A stretch of 64,000 bases of DNA from Cliona cf. orientalis (taxonomy: Eukaryota; Porifera; Demospongiae; Clionaida; Clionaidae), in the NCBI GenBank assembly GCA_963930775.1, contig OZ005695.1, forward strand, positions 3,286,001 to 3,350,000, written 5' to 3'. Positions 23,222 to 35,850 of this stretch are shown piece by piece. Below the pieces are notes generated by a model. The model was not told where the DNA came from and made no database searches. It saw nothing but the letters and a program-made list of their open reading frames with translations. The first letter of the stretch is position 1; each line of letters opens with the position of its first letter. Both the position numbers and the translations under genes were made by a program.

Positions 23222-23820
23222 TAGTGTCATGCAGGGCCTGTTTGGGGCGAGCCTGAGCTGAGCCTCTGAAAGTCTCTGTCAGTAACCGACACTCAAAAAT
23301 TTTAATAAAGCCATAGCACGATAGATCTTGAAGACCACTGATACAGATCCAAGCAAACAATGACAGACAGTCCCCTCCATCCTTTGGCAGTGCCGACAGT
23401 CACTATGATAAAAAGTTTAATTGCTTCTGTTATTTATATCAGAGTCATCAGTGAGCAGCACGTCTAGTCTATCTTTATCGTGTTCTTAGCTGGTCCTTGC
23501 GCTGTTGAGCTGACGACGAGCTCTGTCTCGTTCTCTCCTCCTTTGGAGCCTTCTGCTAATATTCCCTGGCACGGTGCGGTGTAGCTTGCTTGATCAATAC
23601 AAGCATGAGTGTAAATTTGCAATTCGCTAAATTAGAACGACGTATATACGGCCCGTATAGCCCAGGCACGAGAATGCGCAATGGAATATTTCGCGTTTAC
23701 GTTCATAGCAATGCTGGGGATATAATTTCGCGTGACGGACGTACCATAATAAAAATATATAATATAAAATTCGCGCATAGCTGTACCGTTTATGTGGGGC
23801 TCGCTCAGGCTCGCCCCAAT
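23222..23820. mobile_element. GGGGCGAGCC-family element, ~0.6 kb
   Basis: Carries the conserved leader 'ctagtgtcatgcagggcctg', the left terminus TTTGGGGCGAGCCTGAGC and the right terminus GCTCAGGCTCGCCCC. The last 200 bp before the right end are nearly identical to those of the 22391 copy, including 'ggcacgagaatgcgcaatgg'. No intact ORF; a non-autonomous deletion derivative. Confidence 0.78.
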
Positions 23821-24012
23821 AATATCTGCAGTCTAACTACTGTGATTGACTTGAAATAGTGATCCAGAAAACTGTCAGAAAGAACTTGTGAAGAGTGATC
23901 ATGGTGATAATTCTATTGAATTAATCCAGTCTACTTGACCACTAGAACTCCAGTCCACCAGATCTACTTATAACTAGCCTGGACCATAATGATGAAGTGC
24001 TTAATCATGAAT

Positions 24013-24196
24013 CAGGGGCTGATCCAGGGGGGTGCATAGGGTGGCTAGCCACCCCCCTTCACTAGTCCTTTCATGTGACATAGTATAGGAGATGTCCACC
24101 ACTATAAACCAGCCACCTTCCTTGCACCATTTTGGTTTACTATGGGTAGCCACCCCATCAGCCACCTTCCATGCAAAATTTCTGGATCAGCACCTG
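24013..24196. mobile_element. CAGGGGCTGATCCAG MITE with 5-bp TSD
   Basis: The ends are CAGGGGCTGATCCAG and CTGGATCAGCACCTG. Both sides carry TGAAT (24008-24012 and 24197-24201). The equivalent site in duplication copy B (about 27790-27805) lacks the element, so it inserted after the duplication. Its ends resemble those of the element at 45623. Confidence 0.82.
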
Positions 24197-26190
24197 TGAA
24201 TATCTATATAAGAATCATGCAGGGGGGTGTATGGACTGGAGCGACTGGTGGAATAGACTGGACTAGAGTATTATTTCACATAAAGTGCAGTATCAATATT
24301 ATACTACGGCGGATCAGCTCCCAGCTATAGCTAGCTGCTATGATTGGGTGATGAGGGTTCTGCATTCCAGTGCTTTTACTAATTAAACTGGCATCATACA
24401 GTGTTTGAATACTGACTTGCATGACATTGCATAATAATAATAGTGTCCAATGCACGCATGCTCAGTTTCTTATGTTCTATAGCATAACATAAGTCTAGGG
24501 TACCGTAATATTGCTGAGCACATACGGGCTGAGATCTCGACTTCCGTATAATAGTATTATATATATATATCTAATATGGACTCGGGCGGGAGTGGGCCTA
24601 GCTTGATCATTACCACGCCTCTATATTTGCATGAGGCGTGCTACACCTAGTAAATGGCCTGGAATGCTGTAAATTTAACTTGCACTTAGCTAGTATTCTG
24701 CATGGTGTGCATATGCATGAAGTAATCAAATTCAAAATATTAGCAACATAATTATACCTGGTGAGTCACCCTGAATACTCTCCTTCAGTTGTTGTTGAAC
24801 GTACTCCTTGGATTGTTTCATTGACCACTGATTGAACCAGGCTTCGAAGACTCTCCACATTGTTCAGTTCACAACTGCTATACATGGTGCACTGGAGCAG
24901 CCTTCACTTTGAGAATACACACACCGTGTGTAGCAGCAGAACAGTAACAAAGTAAATAGCTTCTTGGAAACTTCCATAACACTCAGTTTGTTGGTGAGAT
25001 CCTTTTTCAAGTATGGGTTACTTATACGGTATACTCTTTATAATATTGGATGTCTAAAGGATTGCCATGGATACAAACAAGCAAGCATACTATACATTCA
25101 CGACAAGGCTATGATTTTGTGTATGAATAAGCTCATAAGATAGCTATGAAAATAATAACAAGTTGTACTATGTACAACTGTCATTGATGCAGCCTTGGTG
25201 AACTGAGAAAGACAATGGGATGGGGAGGGGGGGCACAAGTTTTGCCAATCAGCAGGACTTAGCTAGCTATGCTAGCCTATGCACACCCTCCTAGGAGCTG
25301 TCTAGCATGCATGCATCATGTGCAATTATACTAAGCTGGACCACTTATCCAAATCTCTTTTGTTGTAACTATCATGCATGATAGATACTACTAGAAAATG
25401 GGTAGCATGAGATAAAAGGCTTAATTGGTGATGGCCTGGGTGACAGTCACATGCATTAATTAGGCCTGCCTCAGAGAGTATATGGAGTGATAGTTATGGG
25501 TTGTGTACTGACTGAGTGTTAGCTACTAAAAATTAGGGCCTAGGTCTTGGGATACACTTGTCAGCTACATGTACGTGAATCCTTCCTAATCACCTTAATT
25601 GTTGATCAAGACCTCAGTATGGTAAATCAAACGATATAATAATATTATGTTACACTCTGGACACAAGGACTTCAAAGATGATGCGGATGTGCAAAATAAT
25701 ATGTGTCAGTCTTCATTGTAACCCCCATATTCATAATGAGTGACTTAGTATGTGAATAAATACAAAAATATTATTTATAACCATGGATGAATATTAATTA
25801 TTTAAGCACATGACCGATGTGCCAAAAGGTATAGAATGTATGAATATCAATAATGTACATGGGATAATATCATGACTAGGACTATCGTAGGTGGTGGAAA
25901 GAGGGGGCACCAGAGGCACGTGCTCCCCCCCCCCCCCAACCTGCTTGAAGTGGGGATATTCCCCCCACCCACCCCCCATTCCAGAACGATGTTTTATCTT
26001 TGATTTATATACTAAGGGATTGAACAATTGAGTCTGAATTTGTTTGCTCACAAATTTAATGTGTATAGTGCCCCCCCTCCCTACACACACCGTCTTCCTC
26101 CACATGTACAAGTTAACTGTGTATATACTAATGTTTGTAGTTATCCAACAACCTATTACATCGTCTGGGAGTTAAATTTACTGTCAAGTT

Positions 26191-26988
26191 AATGATAGAT
26201 AGTTATACGCAAGGATTAACAACACATTACAGACTGATTGCACACAGACATGATCATTCAAATGTTGTAAATAAAATTTAATTATTATTGTGAAAAACAC
26301 CTCAGAGTCTGAGTCACATAACACACATACAGTAATACTAATACAAGTGATTGCATAACACTGTAATTAAATGATGACAATTAAAATACATTAGCCATGC
26401 ACACTATATCTAGCAAGTGCTAAGTTAGTAGTATAAATACAGCGCACCAAAATTGATTTGCCCTCAATTAAGTGTAGCAATTAAACTACCGATTGGTTGT
26501 GCTTACAGCTCACACAGATGCCTAGAATGTGAGATCTGGCGATTTTCGTGCTGACGATGATGACGACAATGACGACAGACAGACAAACCAATTGCTTTAC
26601 CCTTTGCGCATGCGCGGGGGGTAATTATAGGTGAAGCTATGTATACCCATGGCCATGCAGGCAGGCACTCCTTGATCATCATAAAAGTTATTAATAATCA
26701 TAAATATTACAAGGGTAGTTCATATAAATACAGTTCATCATCTATAGATGTCTGATTCTAAAAATAAATAATTATAAGGTAAATAACTATACTATTAGCC
26801 ACAAATAAAAATAGTAGTAATTCATGCAACAAAATTAATTTTAATAACTCTGTACCATATTAATTATTAGTGCACATAATTTTAACATTACATGCTATCC
26901 AAAAATATTTTAACAATACATAACACATGCATGATCGCCTACAAGATAATCTCTGAATAATAATAAATTATACCGTATAACAATACAT
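26191..26988. other. Non-coding spacer with repeat end
   Basis: AT-rich with no gene. At 26530-26635 is a repeat end (gatctggcgatttt ... gcgcatgcgcggggggtaatt) also present at 47893-47968. From 26885 the flank of duplication copy B begins. Confidence 0.5.
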
Positions 26989-29690
26989 TGTAGGTACAGT
27001 AACGTATTTTTAGTGCAATTGTATTATTATTGCGAGTTATAGTACTTTAATTAGTAAGCCGGACACCTATTTCTTGGGAGCAGGCAAACGATGCTGTGTG
27101 CAGTGCTGAGTGGAAAGCATGTAGTAGTCATTTCAGGACAATTAGCGAAGGCAAATCCATAAGTAGCTGTTGTAGTGCCGCCAAAAACCCTAAAATCATT
27201 CCCCCCGTCTGATGCATCTATGAGAGCTCGTCCATTTCTAAATCCATCCTCTTCATGAGTGAAAAGCTTACAAATTGGAGCATAACCAGGTGGGCCAGTG
27301 AGGCAGGGGAAAATTCCATCAATATTGACAAACACGACGGCGAGTCCACTTGTATGAAAATCATTATATCTGGGGCGATAGGCAAGTAGGTTGTTGGATG
27401 ATGTTGATGAGCTTGAAGGGCTGAAGTTTAGTGTTGCTATGACATCACTTCCAGTAGTCTGGCTAGTAATGGAGGATAGATTTCTGAGCTGTATTGTATT
27501 TGTGAGTCTTGCAATGGATAAGATTCTTACAACTGCATGAATGTAAGAGCAATGGAATTTAATTTATTGTCTGCTCAAATGTCCTATAATATGCAAATAC
27601 TTTCTGCAGTCTAACTAGCTACTGTGATCGACTTGAAGTAGTGATCCAGGAAACTGTCAGAAAGAACTTATGAAGAGTGATCATGGTGACAATTCTATTG
27701 AATTAGTCCAGTCTACTCGACCACTCCAGTCCACCAGATCTATAGTGTTAATTTTAACTAGCTCCTGGACCATAATGATAAAGTACTTAATTATAAATCA
27801 TGCAGGGGGTGTATAATATTATATGGACTGGAGTGGTGAAATAGACTGGACTAGAGTATCACTTCACATAAAGTGCAGTATCAATAATATATACATGCAG
27901 ATCAGCTCCCAGCTAGCTGCTATGAATGGGTGGTGAGGGTTCTGCATTCCAGTGCTTTAATTTACTATTATAAACTGGCATCATGCAGTGCTTGAATACT
28001 GACTTGTATGACATTGTGCAAATTCACGTATGCTCGAGCTCAGTTTCTTATTCTATAGCATAACATAAATAAATCTATAAGAACAAGTCTAGGGTAATTG
28101 CTGTGCGCATTAGTGTGAGGTAACTAATCACGCATACTATCATAATTATACCTGGTGAGTCACCCGAATACTCTCCTTCAGCTGTTGTTGAACTCCTTGG
28201 ATTGTTTCATTGACCACAGATTGAACCAGGCTTCGAAGATTCTCCACATTGTTCACTTGACAACTGCTACATGGTGCACTGGAGCAGCCTTCACTTTGAG
28301 AATACACACACCGTGTGTAGCAGCAGAACAGTAACAAAGTAAATAGCTTCTTGAAAGTTTCCATAACACTTAGTTTGTTGGTGAGATCCTTTTTCAACTA
28401 TGATTAGGACGAGTTACCTATATACTCTTTATAATAATATTGGATGTCTAAATGATTACCATGGATTGCCATGGATACAAACAAGCAAGCACACTATACA
28501 TGCATTCACGACAAGGACAAGGCTATGATTTTTTTGTATGAATAAGCTTATAAGATAGCTATAGTCTAGTCATGAAAATAATAACATGTTGCGATGGTGC
28601 AGTATCACATGATAATTACATGTAAGCCACATGGCAAGACTCTGATTCGTGCGACAGAATTCAGACATGCCAAGTCAGTAAGACCCAAAAAGCGCTCAAT
28701 GTGTACCAGACCCTTTCCTCCTTTTGGGGGTGGGGTCTGGGCACGAGACTAACCTATGCACACCCTCCTATAAGATCATACTATAGTCTAGCATAGAGCA
28801 TCATGTGTAGTTATACTAAGCTGGGCCACTTATTCAAATCTCTTCTATCATAACTATCATGATAGATACTACTAGAAAATGGGTAGCATGAGCTTAGCTA
28901 ATAATTGGTGATGGCCTGGGTGACAGTCACAAGCATTATTTAGGCCTGCCTCAGAGAGTACATGGAGTGATAGTTGTGGGTTGTGCACTGACTGAGTGTT
29001 ACTAAAAATTAGGGCCTAGTTCTTGGGATACACCTGTTAGCTAAATGTACGTGAATCCTTCCTAACCACGACAGTGAGCCTTGTTGATCAAGACCTCAGT
29101 ATGGTATGTTACACTTTGGACACACACATACTCAAGGACTTCAAAGATGATGCGGATATGCAAAATATATGTATCAGTCTTCATTGTAACCCCATATTCA
29201 TAATGAGTGACTTAGTATGTGAATAAATACAAAAATGTTTAATTTACTAATAATATTATAGCCAATATTTAATCACATGACAGATGTGCCAAAAGGGATA
29301 GAAAGTATGAATATCAATAATGTACATGGGATAAAACAATGTAATAATATCGTGACTATATATAGGACTGTCGTAGGTGGCGGAAAGAGGGGGTACCAGG
29401 GGCACGTGCCCCCTCTAACCTGCTTGAAGTGGGGATAGTGACCCCACCCATCCCCCATTCCAGAGCGATTTTTATCTTTGGTTTAGCTAGCTAGCTACTA
29501 AGGGATTGAATGATTGAGTCTAAATTTGTTTGCTCACAAATGTGTGGTGCCCCCGGCCCCTTATACACACACTGTCTTCCTCCACATGTACAAGTTAACT
29601 GTGTACACACTAATGTTTGTAGTTATCGCACAACCTATTACATCATCTGTGATATGTATAACCATTAACTTTTATGTGTGATGATTAAAA
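26989..29690. repeat. Segmental duplication, copy B
   Basis: The partner of 21755-26190 without the large intronic insertions, about 2.7 kb. It contains the intact gene copy at 27051-28364, its 5' flank, and a G/C-rich stretch at 29380-29460 matching 25890-25985. Many small indels separate the copies, so the duplication is not very recent. Confidence 0.85.
27051..28364 (-). CDS. Small secreted protein, two exons, unknown function
   Basis: Exon 1 is 28364-28152: METFKKLFTLLLFCCYTRC is a clear signal peptide, followed by a CSSAPCSSC cluster and a short helical stretch NVENLRSLVQSVVNETIQG. The donor is CAG/GTATAA. Exon 2 is 27488-27051, with acceptor ...AATACAG before CTCAGA; both are phase 0. 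The protein is about 216 residues. Exon 2 has a Ser/Thr-rich linker (FSPSSSSTSSN), then FVNIDGIFPCLTGPP, a FGGTTTATYGFAF stretch and a Cys-containing tail. An upstream in-frame TTG was rejected as start. I do not recognise the family. Conservation of both exons and both splice sites in the broken copy A supports the model. It is probably extracellular. Confidence 0.65.
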
Positions 29691-30019
29691 ATCTAAATTT
29701 TAGTAGCTGCTAAGTTCCTGCATGCATATCATAAGAGTTACACTCTGACAAATAAACTGGATGGTATTTGGTGCATAGCTGAGGGTGAAGGTGACTTGCA
29801 CACCATTTCTAGACCCCGTGGCCCAAGACTTGCACTGTTCCATCTGAAGTACGCTGTAGTATCAGGGAGATGGGAAGTATATAGCTGGTTGAGCATTACT
29901 CCCTTAGAAACAGAACGATTGTGCTCGGCAGAGAAGGAGAGTACACTGAGGCTGACATCATTATTTACATGTACCGGTATAGGAGAGAACTTAGAAATAT
30001 CAAGTGAAAAAAAAATCAA
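29691..30019. other. Spacer without a supported gene
   Basis: Open frames exist on both strands here but show no domain, no splice context and no second copy. Nothing else seen. Confidence 0.4.
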
Positions 30020-30098
30020 AGCATAAAGCGAGATTCGAACCCGCTACATTCTGTACCACACACAAGAGCCCCAGCCACTACACCACCGCTGTCGTCGC
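30020..30098 (-). repeat. tRNA-derived sequence (SINE head or tRNA pseudogene)
   Basis: Read on the - strand it has an A-box-like TGGTGTAGTGGCTGG and a good B-box GGGTTCGAATC within a T-arm (GCGGG-TTCGAAT-CTCGC), spaced as in a tRNA. The acceptor stem does not pair, so it is not a functional tRNA. A T-run follows. Most likely a tRNA-derived short interspersed element or a decayed tRNA gene. Confidence 0.5.
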
Positions 30099-31531
30099 TG
30101 CTGCCAATCATTATTTACCCCCTTTCATAGACAAACCCTGCTAACCATTGGCAACCCATCCCCAACCCCCCAGCCCCTCCCACCATACCGATGCGTGTGT
30201 GATTGCGTCATAATCACGCGCCGATAATCTAATTAGGATATGTGTACATAACAATTTCGCTAGTGATATGAGCCCGGGAGGGGGGGGGGCCTGTATCCCT
30301 AGAGATATATGGTACGGGGCCGAGGGGGCCCCCAAAAGGGGGGGGGCCCTATATATATTGCTACCACACCGGTATTTTTTTTGTGTGAGCTATAGATTAT
30401 CAAATCTATCCAACGTAGATGTATATTATGTGCTATTCACAGTATGATCGTACGTATTAAAATTTAATGCAAGCTAGCTGTAAAGCACACAAAAGTGCAG
30501 TAGCTAACATTCTGAGCCTAAACCATCGAAGGGATATAGCTGGGCATGAGGCCAAGTAACTAATTCCTATCACGAATTGCAATTAATTTTTAGCCTGTGG
30601 GTCCAACTCTAAAACTATACTGTAACTGAGGTAACATAACCAAATTTAATTATTATGGGAATACTAAGAGACATCTCACACTTGAACAATCAAACTGTCC
30701 ACATGCCTATGCATGGGTGCAGTGAAATATCTGCATCACTCTGGTATCTGTGTATATCAGAACAAGATCGCAATTACGATTATGAAATACGTCTCACAAG
30801 GAAATGAATTCCAAATCATTATAACACGTTGCTTGGAGATAGAAATATTACGTTTCCTTGTGAAACCTATAATTATAGTGTGACTCTTAATGATCAGATT
30901 ATGGTATAAAATTTAATACTTGGGGATTAAAAAGTTGTTATGCTTTACCAGGTAATTAAAAATAATATTGTACATGAATAATCTACTTGTATTTCCTTTG
31001 ATGCCAACCTTTGACCTTGAGAATAACGATTGCACATCTGAGTGGTATGTAGAAAATTTGAAGATAGTAGCTAGCATATAGCATAGCATAGCTACATGCA
31101 TGCACTCCTTAGGCTCTAATTTATTTCTGAAGGCTCTAGTCGCTTAATATGTAGCTAAAATGGCACTGTATTTTGATCTGAGCAGCTATAATGTAGCTAC
31201 ATGGGAATACTATAATCCAAAGTTAATCATATAGTATACCAGCTAATAGAATATTTACACAAAATTAATGCCCAACAGCATTGTATTTGAGTGACATCAT
31301 TAGAGTATTAATTTTGAACTAAGACAGGTACTTTTTTGTACCTCATGTGGTTCAATAATAATATTTATGAAGCCATCAGTAACCAAAGGAGGAAGGGCAC
31401 TGAAGTTCAACAATTTTCCTCCTTTAGAGCCCACTCTTGTTGAGTGGCTTCATGATGGTATAAATCATCACGTTCAGATGCAAGTCTAAGTAACAATTTT
31501 GCATTATTGGCACCAACAGGGAGATCAATAC
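30099..31531. other. Intergenic, homopolymer-rich then AT-rich
   Basis: 30120-30350 contains C- and G-runs (ggaggggggggggcc and ccccaaaagggggggggg type). The remainder is AT-rich. No gene, no clear repeat element. Confidence 0.5.
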
Positions 31532-34500
31532 ATGATGAACTTGTTACTTGGCGGTCTATTTATCATACTTCAAGTTGTATCTTTGCAAGCTGCACATTAT
31601 CATCAAAAAGTATGGCTATGTGTTAATTTTGCAGACATGTTGGTTATAAATTTAGAATGTATAGAATGATTTTGAGGTTATAAGTGATCGCCAGCGCCAA
31701 GCCAGAAGTGTCTACCGTCGACTGCCTGTGTATGGTTTGGATGAAGTACCCCGGGATAGCAGAGAGAACTGCCAAGCCTTTTGTAACAAATTTTATGGCC
31801 AGCTACTAAAGAATTCTCTCTACTTTCAAGCATGCATTGGAGTTTGTGCAAGTAAGTTATCTATAGCATCGTGCTGTATGACCATATATAATACCAGGTA
31901 TATATGATAAGGTGCTAAATTCACCATACGATAATGCTTATTAATACATGTAATGTAACTTGTAGCCATTGATGAGTGTTCTACTGTTGCTGACTGTGTG
32001 GGAGGGACTGTTTGCATCAACACTGCAGAAGGTCCAGGTTACCTCTGCCAATGTCCATCTGGTTTCACTGGAGATGGCAGACTCAGTGGACAGGGTTGTA
32101 TTGGTGAGTCACCAATGGAAAAAAAATTGATGAAATGGGGTGCTAATAGCTAGCCTTTAACCTCCAGACATTGACGAGTGTTCGTCTGAGCCAGAGAGGT
32201 GTGTCAGTGAAGCAATCTGCTCCAATACTGAAGGGAGTTTCATATGTCAGTGCCCATTTGGTTTCAATGGTGATGGAAGGAGTAATGGAAATGGATGCAT
32301 AGGTAAGGTAGCTAGCTAGTAAAATTTAAAGTAAGCTATTCTATAAGCCTTGCATGGCCTAGCCTTTAGTGCATAATGTTACTTGATTAAAATACATGTA
32401 GATCTGTATAGCAAACTATATACAAGTGGGACGTACATCTAAGCACTTGTATTATACTTGATGGTTAATACAGTGCCATGGGATGATTGACAATTACTGT
32501 TACTTATTTCTGCAGATGGTACTGCATATTTGATCTCACTGATTAATTCTCAGATTGATGTTAGAATATCCGAAGGTATGTATAAAGCCATTATATTAAT
32601 TTTAGATGCCCCAAATTGCATGAATTTCCTTTCATAGCTCCTTGCTCTGTAAATGGTGATGCTGACTGTGTGCCAGAGGCTATGTGCATTGACTCTACTG
32701 ATGGTAGTCAATTCGTATGTGTTTGCCCGACTGGTTTAATGGGTGATGGTAGGATCAGTGGAAGTGGCTGTATGGCTGATGAATGCTCCACAATAGCCGA
32801 CTGTGCTGAGAATACTTCGTGCATCGATTCCATTGATGGTTTTGTCTGTCTCTGTCCACCTGGCTTCATCGGTGATGGGAGAATAAATGGAAGCAACTGT
32901 GTCCCTGATGAGTGTTCAACAGTTGCTGACTGCTCTGTTCTTGCCTCTTGTTCCAACACTATCGATGGATTTGTCTGTACATGTCGGCCAGGTTATGAAG
33001 GAGATGGGAGAATTGGTGGTACTGGCTGCATTGGTAAAATTTAGCCTCAGTAATCATTGCTCTGTATAATTCGGGGCGAGCCTGAGCGAGCCCCGAATAC
33101 AAGAGTAACATATGGCGAATTCGCTGTACCTATGTATGTATGTATCTATGTATGTATGTAGCGATACGTCGTCCACGTGCTCATAGCGCATGCGCAATAT
33201 GCTTGTGCATTACATCATCACTATGAATGATTTAGCGCGCGTATTAATGTTAGATCGTGACCTCTCTAAAGGTCGTCATTTATGCAGAGGAATGAAGCTA
33301 GGCTCGGCACGCCAGAATCGTTAGCCATGGTGCTCGCGCTGACTGACTGCAGTGCGCTAGCGTGGGCTCAAAGACTGCTTCATTGAGCACACTATCGAGT
33401 AGTCTCGCGGAGCCAGACCCTTCCCGCGCATAGGGGTCTGGCTCCACGAGACTAACTATTGAGCAGCATACGACCAGAGTCACTTGTTCATGTTGAGTTG
33501 GAGCCATAGACTCGCAGTAAGAGATAGCTAAAATGACGTATATAAAGAATGATGCTGTGATCAGACAGAGAGCCTGTGCTAACTGCTCCAGTTTGGATGC
33601 TTGACCAACTACTGTACTGAGATCATGGCACAAAAAGAATTGAACTGTAACCGCGGCTAGATAGGCAAGAATTGTGCCATGATCTCAGACAAGAGCCTGA
33701 AACTACTACTGTTCTGTGTGCTTTAATTGGCACTGCTACTGGGCTAGAGTGGCATCTAAATGGCATACAGTAGCCTAAGGGTGGTAGAGTTTGCAGTCAC
33801 TTAAAATTTAAATGTTTAATACAGTAACACCTGATCGTGCCATGAGCGAAGGCTCGCCCCGCATGATGATTATCATCTTTCTAGTATTATATTATTCCAC
33901 AATAGATATTAATGAGTGTGCAGACAACTCCATGAACGACTGTGTGCCTGAAGCAATATGCTCCAACACTGAAGGGAGCTTTGTATGCATATGTCCTCCA
34001 TCACGTGATGACACAAATGGAAGAGAAGGAGAAGGATGCGTTGGTGAGATTAATAATTTTTATTAATCATCCTATCACCATAATAATTGGCTAACTCTGG
34101 CAAATTACCATACTCTGCAGAGTAATGATAATATTATTATCTTCTTGTTTAATTAGGTATTGTAAGTGTTCCAGAATGTGGACCAGGAGATTGGTTTTCA
34201 GTTATACGTTTTAACGTCAGTGATCCCGACCAAAACTGCCCACCAGGCTGGCAAGAGAGGACCACCCCAGTACGAGCATGTGAACGGCCTATGTCTGCTA
34301 CTGGTACCTCAGATTGCAGTATTGGTTTTGAAGAACCTGTTTCACGACCGTTTACCAGAGTGGCTGGAAGAGCTGTTGGCTATCAAGTTGGAGCCCCAGA
34401 TGCATTTTTTAGCATCCTTACATCCAGATCAGCAGATCTTGAAGACCCATATGTTGACGGTCTGAGTATAACATATTCAACACCGACGAATCAACTCAAT

Positions 34501-34857
34501 AATCACATATGGACATTTGCAGCTGGTATCACTGAATCGAATACTGATCTCATTGGGTGTCCTTGTGTCGGTGGGAGAGATTCTAGTCTTCCAGCTTTTC
34601 TTCAAGGCAGATACTTTTGTGAGTCTGGTGTCCCAAGTGGTGTAATATCCAGTCCAACTCTCTTTGACAGTGATCCTCTTTGGGATGGGCAAGACTGTGA
34701 AGCTCAGTGCTGCACTGGGAGCTTTGCCACTGTGCCTACATTCTGCGCTACTGTTGAACAAGTAGAAGGTGCTACCATACGTGTTCGTATCTGCACCGAT
34801 GAACCTACTACAAATGAAAATGTTGCAATTGAATCTTTGGAGATTTTCATTCAGTAG
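31532..34857 (+). CDS. Secreted EGF-like repeat protein with C-terminal Cys-rich domain
   Basis: Eight exons: 31532-31609, 31677-31851, 31966-32103, 32168-32302, 32516-32575, 32638-33033, 33906-34043, 34157-34857, about 606 residues. All junctions are GT-AG; introns from the second onward are phase 1, the usual phase for EGF exons. The signal peptide MMNLLLGGLFIILQVVSLQA is followed by a Cys-containing N-terminal segment, then six EGF-like modules. The modules begin IDEC, DIDEC, APCS, DECS, DECS and DINEC, several with the calcium-binding DxDEC pattern. The last exon encodes about 232 residues: a CPPGW start, GYQVGAPDAFF, IWTFAAG, CPC, FCESG, DPLWDG and CC motifs. This arrangement is familiar from uncharacterised proteins of marine invertebrates (from memory; no named domain). 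Probably an extracellular matrix or adhesion protein. Intron 6 is enlarged to 872 bp by mobile DNA. Confidence 0.85.
33071..33862. mobile_element. GGGGCGAGCC-related insertion in intron 6 of the EGF gene
   Basis: Begins at 'ttcggggcgagcctgagcg' (itself a near-palindrome to 33098) and ends at 'gcgaaggctcgccccgcatg'. The interior holds a TATG/TATC microsatellite (33135-33160), the 55-bp hairpin at 33400 and an inverted pair 'gatcatggcacaa'/'ttgtgccatgatc' (33622-33684). No coding capacity seen. It is tolerated because it lies within an intron. Confidence 0.6.
33400..33454. mobile_element. 55-bp hairpin element with 9-bp TSD
   Basis: TAGTCTCG...CGAGACTA with inner arms GGAGCCAGACCC and GGGTCTGGCTCC. 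The 9-bp flanks are ACTATCGAG and ACTATTGAG (one mismatch). Same design as 17060-17343 and 21278-21336. Confidence 0.8.
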
Positions 34858-35850
34858 CAATGATCTAGGTGATGAAGAAATACTGAGACTGTAGTACATG
34901 CATTTGATCATGTAGCATTGTACATGATGCACTGTGTTTATTACAATGTCATGCATGCACGTACTTTGCATAATAATATTATACTGAAAGTACAATTTGA
35001 TTATTATGCCATAGACACTGCAGAAGATACATTGATTATTATGGCATGGCTCACTAGCATGATATGCATGCTCACAGGAGGTGGAACGTGGACTGGCATT
35101 ATACAGACTGCAGAATCAAACAAAATTTCCATCTCAGCTTCCACATTAGCCAATGGAAATGTCCAAGTTTTTCAAGCTGGTCTGCACACGGGTGGTTTCT
35201 GAGCTCAGCTAGTTTCTTATAGCTAGAATACGATGATGATTGACGTGTTTTATGGAGAATATGGCACATGTATACACAGAGTTGCTAGGGACTAGACCTA
35301 TAGCATGATGAAAAAATAATAATAAGCATAAATCACTAGAAAAAAAGTTGTATTTCCTTCAATCTGCGTTGAAGGAAATGTAAAGGAAATTGTACAGGAT
35401 AGGGCAAAATTTCCTTCAGTTTCAGAAAAGTCTACATGAAATTTTGCCCTACTAGCACTGCATATTTCCTAGTATTGGAAATCTGATTTTTAGTCCAGTG
35501 AATAATACACAGATATGTATTGTTTTATTTTCGTAAGGGGAACAGTATGTTGAGAATGATGATCCACAGCGGTAACAACACTCAACGAATGTAAACCATG
35601 CCAGTTGGTTTACATAAGCTGTGGCAACAACGCTATATCATATGTTTATGAAACATCATACATCCTGATAATAATGTGTTTGCAGTTCTGCATTTGTGAC
35701 ACTGAAAATGTTTATGATACTGATACAATTAAACAATTTAAGAAGCAATGTTATGCAACCTACATGTGTAACGACAACACTAAATGAAAGCTCTACAGGT
35801 AGATCTAGATTAACTTGAGTGATCTATGTGGCTATTGTGTGGCTACAGTG
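34858..35850. other. Intergenic with two small hairpins
   Basis: No gene is supported. At 35350-35380 'tttccttcaa'/'ttgaaggaaa' can pair. At 35400-35448 'tagggcaaaatttc' pairs with 'gaaattttgccctac'. They may be a decayed foldback element. A family start block, as seen in the 1-15 kb array, is not present here. Confidence 0.5.

Larger units (their letters stand above)
21802..24977 (-). pseudogene. Duplicate of the two-exon secreted protein gene, broken
   Basis: Exon 1 (24977 downward to about 24760) starts MEVSKKLFTLLLFCCYTRC like copy B, but a 2-nt insertion near 24879 and a 4-nt insertion near 24799 destroy its frame. Exon 2 (22241 downward) uses the same acceptor text, AATACAG before CTCAGAAATCTA. 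It stays open through ATLNFSPSSSS and IDGIFPCLTGPP until a 1-nt deletion near 21970. The intron is filled by mobile elements. Non-functional copy of the gene at 27051-28364. Confidence 0.8.
21755..26190. repeat. Segmental duplication, copy A
   Basis: Matches 26989-29690 in order and orientation: gene 3' end, intron, exon 1, 5' flank with the G/C-rich stretch near 25900. The intron of copy A is enlarged by two GGGGCGAGCC-family elements and one CAGGGGCTGATCCAG element that copy B lacks. A large part of the 24.98-26.19 kb portion is non-coding in both copies. Confidence 0.85.

Noticed and set aside
30020..30098. Functional tRNA gene
   Set aside because: Good A- and B-boxes but the acceptor stem does not pair.
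33135..33165. TATG/TATC repeats as CRISPR-like array
   Set aside because: 4-bp microsatellite without spacers, in an intron.
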